The notes beneath the pieces are model-generated. The model was not told where the DNA came from, ran no database searches, and worked only from the letters and a program-made list of their open reading frames with translations. Both the position numbers and the translations under genes were made by a program. 64,000 nt of DNA from Marisa cornuarietis (lineage: Eukaryota; Mollusca; Gastropoda; Architaenioglossa; Ampullariidae): the NCBI GenBank assembly GCA_004794655.1, contig SMMW01000046.1, forward strand, positions 3,880,001 through 3,944,000, read 5' to 3'. Positions 11,694 to 22,472 of this stretch are shown in pieces (position 1 is the first letter of the stretch; the number at the start of each line of letters is the position of its first letter).

Positions 11694-14600
11694 ATGGCTT
11701 CAGAGGAAAACATGGATCAAACTGCAAACACTAAAACAGAATCCAGCCGACCTTCCTTTCCTCCTGTCACACTGTCAGCAACGGTGAGAGCACAAATAAA
11801 ACTAACTTAACGATTAATGGCTTCTTCATAACTCATCAGTCATGCAGTCGTTATATACAGAAAGTCTATAAGTTAAAATGTAAAGTTTAAACATTTTGTT
11901 ATATGAAAAATGACGGAAGAGTTATTACAGAATAGTATCTATTAGAAATTTTTATTATAATCTTTATTTGTACCAAGATGTAATAAGTGTTGATGCTAAA
12001 CTGTTCATCCACCACACTTTACTCAAACACCTGGAGAATCCACAAGCCCTCGCGCGACTGTTGTTTGCTGACTTCTCATCGGCCCACATATCCTAGCTAG
12101 AAGACTCCTTGACGACTCCTTTGACCATCAGCTAGTGTCATGGATCATTCACTTTTGGTTGACAGCCAGCAACCAGTCAATGACACTTTTTCCGACTCAA
12201 TCACAACGTGCACTTGCTCACCTTAAGGCTGTGTTTTATCCCCGCTTCTGTTTATTCTGTATACCAACAGTTGTCGCAGTAACCATGAGGGTCAATATGC
12301 AGGGCCGGCCTTAGGTAATTGGAGGCCCTAGGCGAAGTTAATTTGGTGGCCCCAAATGAAATAAAATAAACGCCGAAAAAATAAAATTATGCAATTTATT
12401 AAAAACTTACATGTATCTATATCTAAATGCACAAATAACTGAATTTCATATAGCTCATATTTTGTAGTGTTCCGTAAGCTTCTTAAACATATTCATGCAG
12501 ATATCTTAAACCTTCAACAAAAATCAACTTTTCTTGCTTTGATGGCAGCAAAGTCTCGAATAAATTGTGAATAATCCAGAGACTGGACGATATCTAGTTC
12601 GATAGATATAATTGCCAGACTGTTCAGGCTTTCTCAAGTCATAGTCGTTCTCAAGTAGTTTTTGATTAATTTCAACTTGGAAAAACTTCTTTTACCCGAT
12701 GAAACAGTGATCGGAACTGTCAATGCTATACGAAGGGCTATATTTGGAACAGCAGTATTCAAACCATGATCATAAATAAAACATAAAGCATCGAGAGAAG
12801 GCGAAACAGTATCTGGAACAATGTTGGACAATATTTGCAATTCATTCAATTAATCCTTCGGATCAATATGTGAACCACATGCAGCGATGAGCTTAATATT
12901 CAAATCCATGCAACATTTCATCAAATCATTTTGGTCGAATTCTGCAATTTTTTTTATATTGTGCAGAAATCGAACAAGACCAAAGTGACTTTCCATTTGC
13001 TTGAAACGTGCAGTCAATGACATAACTGCTTGATCTAAAAATGATTTTAAAATACCACTCGTTATTTTTCTTTTGGATCTGTCATCAGTGATTCATCTAT
13101 GCTTTCGTAATTTAACTGTTTGCGCACTTTCCGTCGTCTCAAGTTTGTGGCAGCTGGAAATGTGATTTCAGCTGGTTCCATTTCTAATTCTTGAGGCAAT
13201 TCTCTGGCTGAAATTTGAGCGGATTCAAATCTCGCTTTGGCTGGTTGGTTGATTTAATAGGAAAGTGCTTCCACCTTTCGGTGATTTCACACTATGGGGG
13301 GAAAGGGATAGCCCAATCTTGCTGCATTTCTCCCCTCCTTTAATATTCCCCGGCAGGGGTAATGTGCCTCGGGCCTGAAGGACGGCAGTGCTAGCGCGCA
13401 CCAATCAGCGCCATCAATCTTTGTCACCGACCAATCGGCCCCCAGCTGGCACCTTGACCAGTCTCTACCACAATAGTAGAAACTTAGAGCTAGACTAATA
13501 GACATAGAAACATAGAGCTCTGCTGTGCTTGAGATTTGATCCAAGTTTCGCAATTTTTCTCTATAAAAATTTTTTGAGTCCTGTGCGAGGCCCCCACCAA
13601 TCAGAGGCCCTAGGCAGCTGCCTAGTTTGCCTATGTCTAAAGCCGGCCCTGCAATATTTCGTCAAATTCTCTGACAAAACTTCACTGCTCTCTCTCCAGA
13701 GCGAGCCAGTAGATACCCACAGTGTAGATTTGAATGAATTTATTGCCTAGTGCAGTGACAGTTTTTTTGAACTTAGTGTAAGACCAAAGAGATGGTCTTT
13801 GATTTCTGTTGGAATTCTTCACCAAGTCTCGTAAGTGCCATCCATGGCAAGGAGGTGGAAATGTTTCCTGCTATTAAATACCTGGGCACCATCTTCTATA
13901 GGCGACTGCTGGGATGTCAACACTCAAAACTGTCATGAAGAAAGCTCAACAGTGCCTCTTCCTTCTCCGAAAGCTGAAGTCTTTCTCTGTCTTCCTCCAA
14001 TTTCTTCAGCTCTTTTACAGATCGCACATAGAGGGCGTGCTGTCCTTCTTGTTCATCTGTTTCTACAACAGTTTATCGGTGAATGACAAGAGCAGCTTAC
14101 ATCATGTGGTATCCATCTGCTCCAAACTCACTGGGACAACCCAGAGGGCTCTTCTGACTCTATATAACAGCCAGACACTTCTGAAAGTGTCTGCAATCCT
14201 TCGTGATTACAGGCATGTCCTGTTAAGAGAATTTATCCAGCTCCCATCTGGTCACTGATTTTGCATACCTGCATGCAGGACCAACAGATTGAGGCTGTCC
14301 TTTGTTGTTTTGGCCGTATGTATTTTGAATGGTGCTGAGTGCGAATGAATGAAACATGAATGTGAAGGTCTGTTTGGTGCATACAAATCTGTTGTAATGT
14401 TTTTTTTAAATATTTGGTTGTCGAGCCGCCCCCAAGTTGCCCTCCGGGACAAATAAAGTATTATATTATATTACCTTAATGTTAGTGAACCTCACACATA
14501 CTGTCACTGAGTTGGAGTGTGATAGATATAGGTAAAGATGTTTTCTAAAAAAGATTTTTAGGAGAAAGGGAGAGGGATTAAATAGACACATCAAACAGTA

Positions 14601-17600
14601 CAAAATTATCAAGAATTTTCATTCGCTACTTCAGAGCAGCCTAAAAATTTACTTTTTTGTAAATACAAAAGAAATGAAGCAAGTTGTGCAGAATCATGAA
14701 AAAGTTTGTTACAGTGAAACACAAACTGTATTATCCTCTAACAGCCTTCTCCTGCAAGCAGTAATTTAAATGATCACACATCTGATCAAGTATAAATAAA
14801 TCATCACTACTCATGGTGATGAAAGACAGCTACTGTTAACTGCGTATTATATTATGCATGGTGGAGCACATCTATTGTAATAAGTGAAATATGCAGTGGT
14901 CCACAAGTTTTGGCTTGTGCACAGCACTTTGCAGCAATTGCCAGGAAATTTGTCAGTTCACTAAGATTGTCAGGTTTCCATATCTGACTTGGGATCATTG
15001 TGGAGCACAATAATGAGATTTTCTTTTTTGCCTTCTATTCAACCTGCCTGGCATGTACTTTCATAGATTAGACTCTTGTTTTATAAATTTGCTCATTTCG
15101 TTATCTATAAACAGTACATATGAACAGATCTGCACTCTCTTCCAAGGTGGTAGCTTGAGTGGGCCATGTAGTCCAGGTGAAATAAATGTTGGCAGAAAAA
15201 GAAATCTGAAGAAAAGATATTTCTACCTCAGCTGCTGTCAAAATCTCTATTTCTTCAGGCATGCTGATTTTGGTGTTATTGTTCATGTGAGAAGCAGGGT
15301 GATCAGGATCTTTTTTATTTTCATTTTATCTTCACTACACTCACCATTAGTGATCTGCTTTTCATCCACTATTTATGGTGAATTTTTCTCATTTGATAAT
15401 CTAAGTCTTCTGATGATAAAGATAAAGGCTTGCCAATGCTGCTATCTTTAATTTCCATCTTATTGGGCATAGCAAGCATCCTGAAGAGCTCCAGAGATTC
15501 CTGTGTTATATAGGACTTGGCATGTGTAGAGTTGCTTGGCGCCATTTTTGGAAGGCTGTGATGAGAGACTTTAGAAACTTCCCGTCAAACTCACTTCTAT
15601 CATGGTCTAACACACAAAATTGTGTTAGTAAATGTGTCAGGTAGAATAACTTTTTTCCAGCATTTTGTCATTTATATTTGCATAACAAATATAATAGCAT
15701 GTTGTACACATACATGCTAGACAGCTACAGTGGAGTACATGATGCAGGATAAGAATACTATTACCTACCATGACGTATGACAGGAATGCACAAGCTTTTG
15801 TTTTATTGTGGTTTTTCTCTATGCAGGAAAGAAAAACAGAAGTAAGAAAGGTTCCAGTGCCTCCACATCGTTATACTCCACTTCGTGATCAGTGGATGAA
15901 AATATTTACACCTGTTGTAGATCATCTTAAGCTGCAGATCCGGTTTAACCTAAAGACAAAAACAGTTGAAATAAGGGTAGGTAACATCTTTGTCTTTTAA
16001 TAAAAATGAAAAACAGAAAGTACTGTTTTCATATTTTCTGCCAGATTGCGATCTATTTTTCTTCTTTTTGACGCCTTTATTGATGTTTTCTTTGTTATAT
16101 ATTTTTGTGTCTGTATCCAACAGTAAACAAAGATGCTATCTATACAGAACCAACTGTTCAACTGACAGTCAGACTTCTCAGCAATAAATGTCAGGATTTG
16201 TTATTTTCATCAGCTGATAATTAGAAAATATCTGACAAAACAGAGTGGACATGAATGCTTGACCTTAAATGTGGAGGACATCTTTATCCAGTTTCCAACA
16301 TTATGTTTTATTTTGTAAACAAGAGCAGAAGATGCAGTATTATTGACATTAAATTCTTTCAGTGCTGGTTTTGGGGTCTATTTTTGTATCCTTTTTATTA
16401 TTATTTTTTTTAGTATAAGCTTTAATAACATTTTTTTCATCTTTTCACTTTATTGTGCAGACATGTGCAGACACAGCAAATGCAAATGCTTTGCAAAAAG
16501 CAGCAGATTTTGTGAAAGCATTTACACTGGGTTTTGAGGTTGATGTAAGTGGTTTTCTGTTGATTTGTGAAGTTTAAATAAGCTGTATTTTGCATGCTTT
16601 TGATTCTGTTAACTGTTATTTTTGGCACTAAGCTGGCAGTGATGTGTGATGTACTCAGACTATAAAAAATATGAAGGTAATAGGTTATTAATTCAAATTC
16701 TTGTAAATAATTACAGAAGTCCATAGTCTAGAAAATTCATGTATACTTGTTGGTTTTGTTTTAAACAATTTACATTGGTGCGTGTTGAGTTGGAATTGGC
16801 TTGATATAAAATGTTTTTATTTTGTATGAATGTTACCTGCAGTTTTGATTATTTTCTTTTCTTAGGATGCAGTGGCTCTCATCAGGCTAGATGATCTGTA
16901 TCTAGAATCTTTTGACATCAAAGATGGTGAGTTTTAGCTCAAATAGGTTCTCTTTCTTCGTTTTACACTTTTTTTGATCAAATGCATCTTTTAAGCTGTC
17001 CTTTTGCATCTTTATACTCTATATTCTTTACACATCTTTATGAATAGGCTATTTGTTGCAAGTTAAAGCACATAAAAAGTCACTAACGTAGACATTTCCA
17101 ATAAATAATAGGAGCGAAATGTGTTTTTTTTAAAAATGGTTTAAAATCTTTATATGTTGATTCTTTGCATTTTACTTTTGAATGACGATGCAATGAAGTT
17201 GGTTTGTGATTTTAACAAAACGTTAGTAGATTTATTGCCAGAATCAAATAATTACATGTATATGGGAAATTTTTTTGATTGTGGTAACAGCAGCAGGGTA
17301 AGTATAACATGCTTGAAGCAGTTCCAGAATATGAAATGTCCTGGCAGCATTGCTGTATCAAAAAAAGATCTGTGATTGATTGAAAATATATTCTTGGCAA
17401 TTATTGCAAATTAAAATGCACTCTTTCTTTGCTGTTGGTCTCAGTCAAAACTCTTAAGGGAGATCACTTGTCTCGAGCCATTGGCAGGTTAGCAGGAAAA
17501 AGTGGAAAGACCAGATACATGATAGAAAACATCACAAAAACAAGGATTATTTTGGCAGGGAGGTGAGTTGTGCAAGACTTGAATTCTGTTATCATTTTCA

Positions 17601-18608
17601 TTATGTGTAAAGCTCATATAGCTGTTTTAAAATTAGCATGGTGTATGGAAGTTAATGTGCACATCTTGGGGTTGGTGTGTGTTTTGGACATGTTTGCCAC
17701 TGTGTGTTTAGAATGTGGTGCGCCTTCTGTTTTGATGACTCTTGTTCCTTTGTTGTTGTCGGCTGCCTGCAGTTTGTATTGTGGTGAAGACAGTGCCAGA
17801 CAGTGTGGAAGTGTACATGTTGCAAAAGTGTTAACACGCTGTGGCGAAACAACTACTTGACGAAGTAAAGCTGGCTAATGTTCAAGTTGATATTTTTGTA
17901 TGGCCCACAAATGATGTTATAAATATCCAGATGGCCTTTGGAGGAGAAAAGGTTCCCACCCCTGATGTATGTAGATGCTACCCTTGGAAGAAGCATATAC
18001 AGTCAACTACATACTCAAATTATTTTGGCATATTGTCACCTTACTTTGGTTTAATACTATGCTGCTCAGTCTTCATCCTTGCTTTTCATTTGTTGTCATC
18101 GGCTGTGGTTATGATTTGTGAAGTGCCAAGCTTGTCCGTATGCCTGGGATATGGTGCTCTGAAGTCAAATGATTTGTATTATTATATTTCAGTAAAGTAC
18201 ACATCATGGGGTCATATCAAAACATCCTGTGTGCCAGACGGGCAATTTCTAAACTCATCCTTGGTGAGGGTTTATACCTTTTGTCCTTTGTAGTCACTTG
18301 TTTAATGTTACTTATGCAGATCAACAACAACTTTGATTATTTGCCATTGCAGTTATATGTTTACTAGGAATTGTTTTCTTTATAGCATGACTGGTAATGC
18401 AGCAGATTTTTTATTTAATTTTAACAGGTTTTTAGTTTAATAGAACTTACAGAAGGTTCTACATTATGATCCTAATATATTTATCAATTTTATGTTTAGG
18501 GATGCATGGTGGCACAAAGAGCTAAAGATTTGTTGTTGGTCTTTTGCAGGGAGTCCCCCAGCTAAGGTGTATGGAAAACTTAGAACTATTCATGCTGCTG
18601 TCATTTGA
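11694..18608 (+). CDS. PNO1: RNA-binding protein PNO1 (partner of NOB1), complete 7-exon gene
   Basis: PNO1 (yeast Dim2) is a KH-domain assembly factor. It binds the 3' region of pre-18S rRNA and positions the NOB1 nuclease during 40S maturation. Exons: 11694-11783, 15827-15976, 16461-16544, 16866-16926, 17445-17562, 18193-18263, 18550-18608. All have GT-AG borders and are in phase (633 nt, 210 aa; human 252, mainly a longer N-terminus). Matches to human include RYTPLRDQWMKIFTPVVDHL, KAADFVKAFTLGF, ALIRLDDLYLESF, KGDHLSRAIGR, KVHIMGSYQNI and PPAKVYG. The GRLAGKSGKT loop is the GxxG-type element of the C-terminal KH domain. No earlier in-frame ATG exists. Intron 1 is 4 kb and loaded with transposons; the other introns look clean. 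Confidence 0.96.
12300..13651 (-). mobile_element. hAT DNA transposon relic (1352 bp) inside the LINE
   Basis: The ends are CAGGGCCGGCCTTAG at 12300 and its complement CTAAAGCCGGCCCTG ending at 13651. The flanks carry CAATAT on both sides (12293-12298 and 13652-13657), a worn target-site duplication. The LINE copy at 25,390 has one uninterrupted CAATAT there, confirming insertion. On the minus strand, about 13060-12560 decodes to the end of a hAT transposase: ARFKQMESHFGLVRFLHNI, then SGKRSFSKLKLIKNYLRTT, then SLNSLAIISIE. This is the C-terminal dimerisation region. In-frame stops occur, for example at 12634-12636. The N-terminal part with the first catalytic residues is absent. Confidence 0.85.
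13237..13315 (-). repeat. SINE family B 3' fragment inside the hAT relic
   Basis: GGTTGGTTGATTTAATAGGAAAGTGCTTCCACC-type sequence matches, on the opposite strand, the 3' part of the SINE at 61617-61835 and the start of the one at 27751-27998. The tRNA-like head is missing here, as in a 5'-truncated retrotransposed copy. Confidence 0.65.
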
Positions 18609-18614
18609 ATTAAA
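18609..18614 (+). terminator. Candidate PNO1 poly(A) signal (ATTAAA)
   Basis: ATTAAA begins at the first base after the PNO1 TGA stop. If used, the 3' UTR would be only about 20-40 nt. No AATAAA is closer; GATAAATA follows at 18621. The assignment is tentative. Confidence 0.35.
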
Positions 18615-18699
18615 GTGTGGAGATAAATATCTGTTTTGTGGCTACATATGAAGAGGTACTAAAGTGCACACTTACCTATTACAGTATATCATTTTCTTT

Positions 18700-19955
18700 T
18701 ATGTGACCCTTGACTAAAGATCGTGAACAATGTACTGGGTGTGGCTGTGAGCTGTGGCTAACAGTTTAGGAGCAACAACACATTGAGGCCAAAGAGAGGT
18801 GATAAAAAGTACTTGCAACTTGATGTTTAATGTTAGTAGTGAGTACATTTTAAAAATTGGGAATCAGGGAGAAGCTATTTTACCACTGACTTCTGTGCAA
18901 TAATCTCAAAGCTTGTATGTTAGGAGCTAGGCTCACAAAATAAAAAATTTGGTAAAAGGAATAAGAAAATTTACGATGCACTCATGAAGCATCTGTACAG
19001 CGTTCAATACTGGATTTCACCAAGAGTGTAGGCAGCTGCCATCAAGAAAATCTCCATCACAGAAAGTCTTCAAAGAATTTTTGAAATGATTGGTAGAGTG
19101 TTTAGACTACCATCCTCCATCCACATTATGAGTCTGTTCCCCTAGGCTTGCTACATAAAGATTGAACAGGAATTCCACATAGGAAAAGGCCCATTCACCA
19201 AAAACAGTATCTTGAGGATGCTGAGAATGTGATGATCAGAGAATTTGTTGAAGGAGTGGAGGTATTGTCAGAATATGATATACATTGGAGGAATGATGTT
19301 GACAAACCATCGTCAGTTTGTATTCGGCTCACAGTTGCATGGGCAACAAGTGCACTGTCTTCAGTGGTGTTTTAGTTGCATTAACCGTAAGATAATTATA
19401 GACCTGATGTATGACAGCAAAAGCTGAGCGACATAAATGAGAAACGCAAGTGAGATTGAATCGGTAATGAGATTTCCCAGACCACATACTGAAATGTGAA
19501 AACTTTATTGACACATAAAATTCAACGAACAATTGACAGGTAGGAAGGAGCAACCAGATTATCTCCAGAGCCTCATGCTTTAGCATTTCACGTCGGCAAA
19601 ACAATGTGTAAGATTAGTTTATAACGGACTGACTATCATCCAAAGGCAAAAAAGCAGAGGACCCAAGACAGAATTGTGTGGGATTCTAAAAGAAAGGTCA
19701 GAATGAACAGATGTGATATAATGAACAATTATAAGACTAGTAACAAAACCAATGCAGATTCAGTAACATCAACATGGTGTTGATGAGAATGTTATGGTCA
19801 ACAGTGTCAAAAATAGAACTGAGGTAAAGAATGAGATGGCACCTCAAGCATGCACAATATCATCTGTAATCTTTTTAAGTTTCTGTACCATGGAATGGGT
19901 GATTGTAGATTAGTTCTTAGGTAGATTTTAGACTTTTAAATATTGTTAAGTAGTG
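18700..19955. other. Intergenic, decayed repeat-like sequence
   Basis: No coding exon found. Parts such as 19790-19850 (GTTATGGTCAACAGTGTC) resemble widespread invertebrate repeats whose origin I cannot name. No terminal repeats are visible. Confidence 0.3.
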
Positions 19956-19959
19956 CACC

Positions 19960-20172
19960 TGTTTGAAAATCTAACACGACAAGCTCTGGACTGGAACCCA
20001 CAGGGGAGACGCAGGGTTTGGAGACCCAGACAGACATGGAAAGATTGGTCCACCGCGAGCCGGAGGCAGCTGGAATGACATGGGCCAAACTGGGGAAGGA
20101 GGCCCAAAACCGGGTTCGCTGGCGCGGTATAGCTGCGGCCCTATGCTCCACTGGGGGCGAAAAGGAATAAGA
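19960..20172 (+). mobile_element. 3' end of a LINE reverse-transcriptase ORF
   Basis: Reading from 20037 gives MERLVHREPEAAGMTWAKLG, continuing to a TAA stop near 20170. The A-G-M-T-W-x-x-L-x-x-x-A-Q-x-R-x-x-W-R pattern is typical of the extreme C-terminus of RTE/BovB-type LINE proteins. Only about 70 residues remain, consistent with a 5'-truncated copy. Confidence 0.7.
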
Positions 20173-20726
20173 AGTGCACCTGTTTATGTTGCACCCACTA
20201 AATTAAAAAAAAAACTTACTTTTTTCACAAATAAACTGCAGTGGTTTATAAGTCAGAAATATATATGACATGAGAGCTGCATCGTAAGCATTTCATCTTG
20301 TTTTCTGCATGATGAGGGTGTGTGCTTCAGCAACTAATCTGAATGCTTCAATTGTATGCGGCTTTGATTTAAAAATGTGAACAGTTAACACTGTAACATG
20401 GAACTCATAGAAAAATTAATCAGAATATAAAAAAAAATCCGCAAACAAGCTGCATCAGTGTTTAAGCCACAGAGTTTAAAACTTGGGGGGGGGGGAGATA
20501 ATTGGTGTTTTATGCCGAACCAGCAACTAAGGCTATATCACGGCAAGGCAGCCAGCCCTGTAAACAGATGCCACATGCAGAGAAAGAACAGTGTGCTCGA
20601 GACGGGAACTGAACCCAGGACAACCAACCTTCACTGTATTGGTGACAGGCGCTAACCATTGCGCCACCGGACTGCGTTTAAAACTGGGGACAAAAGTCGT
20701 GGCTTATAGTCTGAAATTTACAGTAC
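20172..20726. mobile_element. MITE-like element copy A, interrupted by a SINE
   Basis: The segments GTGCACCTGTTTAT...GTGAACAGTTAACA (20176-20392) and ACAAAAGTCGTGGCTTATAG...GAAATTTACAGTA (20690-20726) match consecutive parts of the element at 45852-46181. A tRNA-derived SINE sits between them. The right end GAAATTTACAGTA pairs with the TACCGTAAATTTC start of copy B. This indicates a short inverted-repeat, non-autonomous DNA element. Confidence 0.65.
20488..20676 (-). repeat. tRNA-derived SINE, family A, copy 1
   Basis: On the minus strand the element opens with GTCCGGTGGCGCAATGGTTA, which contains a pol III A box (TGGCGCAATGG). About 45 nt on it has the B-box-like GGGTTCAGTTCCCGTC. A shared tRNA-unrelated tail of about 110 bp follows. 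Other copies are at 58414-58530 (-) and 62703-62880 (+). Confidence 0.85.
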
Positions 20727-21286
20727 TCAAGAAATTGGTTCATAATAAGCTTAGCTATTACCTGAAAAAAAGGAGAGATTAAGGAATAGGGTGATAACTT
20801 TTAAGATCATTATAGTGAAGGTTAACATTTTTAAGTAGTGATCTCACAAAACCAGTCATAGGGACAGTAGCAGATGACAAAATTTTTGCTAATGAAGCAG
20901 AAAGGGATAGGCAGAAAATGATCAAGAAATCAAGGAATAAAAATGTCCTCAGTGGATGTAAACAACATGCTTTGTGTAGAATATAAAATGATCATTTTTA
21001 ACTTCATATTAAGGTGCATCTTTGTATAAAGCATTTAATTTCACAGAATGTACAGTATTTGTGCAACTGAATTTAAATGGCATAAAATGAGCTACTCTAG
21101 CTACCACTGAACTTTTTGAAAAGTATGCCTCAAAATAATGCAATGAAAGCTAACAAAGTATACATAATGATTTGTTGTTCTTATGACGTTCAGCTAAAAA
21201 GCTGCTTCCAAAATATTTTGAACAGCTTCCCAATGTGAGTTTTCAAACTGATAATGAAATAACCAAAATGTAGTTAATTCATTAAA

Positions 21287-21503
21287 TTTATTTGTTCTCT
21301 TCAAGAAGTTTCTACTGTAACATATCTTTGCTATTATCCTGCAGTTATAATCCTCAGCAGTGATCATTAGACAGACCTGACAGATAGCTTCCCCACCATA
21401 TGATGGTTGCCGGTTGGCCATACATAACCAGGACAATTATTAATCTGTAAATAATGCAAAGAAAGAAGCAACAAAATGAACATTCTGTAAATCTGTTTTT
21501 ATT
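21287..21503 (-). terminator. Candidate poly(A) signals for MAD2L1BP
   Basis: TTTATT on the + strand (AATAAA on the gene strand) occurs at 21498-21503 and 21287-21292, about 1.0-1.2 kb beyond the stop codon. Sequence between here and 22473 has no other gene and would be 3' UTR if either is used. Choice needs RNA data. Confidence 0.3.
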
Positions 21504-22472
21504 CCCATGCACATACATATGAGTATGCACTTGTGTACTCTCTGGAAAGAGATGTCTGGTAAAGAGAATGTGATGCTGTAACATGAGATAACAAAGCATC
21601 ACAGGTTTTACTCAGTTCATAATATTTAAGAAAGACTGCTACAAGAAATGTGTAAAAACCTTAAAAATTGCTCTTGAAGAAAATGTGCTTGTTATGTAAG
21701 AATATTTTGGCACGAAACAGCATACAACGGACAAGCACTTTGGTGAGAAACAGTAATGATATTGCAGGTGGTACAAACACAAGACATGACAAAAATAAGC
21801 ACTCACTACAATCGTTAGTGGTATCCATTTTGGACAAACTCCAGTAGCCTTGATTGAAAATAGTGCATATTTTTTAAAAGTAAATCTGCCATGAAAAGTA
21901 ACTTTTTCATACAATAGTCAGTTGTAGGTTGGCTTTCCTAAGCTTAAGACAACAAACCAATGCCATGAAAAACTACTGGTGGTGATACATTATACAGGCA
22001 GTCATGTTGTCCGTTTCATATTTAATTCAGTTAGTCTTACACTTAAAATGGGCGTAGTATGATACATTTGTAAGCACACATACTTGCATCATGATCAAAA
22101 CCATACAGTATTTACCTCTATCATGAAGGTTTTCATTCATTAAATTTACAATTAACAAAGATCACAGTCCAGATGGTTAATCACAGGTTATGCAGTCTTG
22201 TTGAGTTCAAGCAAGCAAAACAAGGATACCTGTCTTGGCTTATGTGCAAGATTAAGCTGCAGCTGACAGCCTGTGTTCATTCTGTGCCCACTGCAGACAA
22301 GCATCTCCTTAAGTTTCAAACTTTGAGAATCAAAATATCGGGAACGTGCACCTTTTATATACATTCAACTAAAACAAAGCCCCGTAAAACTATGTTTGAT
22401 ATGGTTAAGGTGTCCAGTCATCACAACCAATATCTTAACTGTGCAGACATTCATACACCACTGCTGAAACAC

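Larger units (their letters stand above)
12010..14470 (+). mobile_element. CR1/Rex1-like LINE relic in PNO1 intron 1, split by a hAT element
   Basis: The sequence decodes to broken reverse-transcriptase text: LLFADFSSAH near 12060, then SDKTSLLSL near 13670 (the F-[AS]-DD region with the Asp pair damaged). The usual C-terminal tail follows at about 13914-14258: MKKAQQCLFLLRKLKSF, LFYRSHIEGVLSF, then REFIQLPSGH. The 3' end at 14448-14470 is ACAAATAAAG followed by ATTATATTAT-type repeats, matching the end of the relic in the MAD2L1BP intron. Stops and frameshifts show it is dead. It lies in the sense orientation of PNO1. Residues 12300-13651 are a later hAT insertion. The clade name is my best fit. 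Confidence 0.8.

Noticed and set aside
17649..17675. Intronic VNVHILG text resembling the PNO1 motif KVHILG
   Set aside because: The true exon (18193-18263, SKVHIMGSYQNI) has correct phase and splice sites. The intronic stretch loses similarity after the G and has no matching borders.
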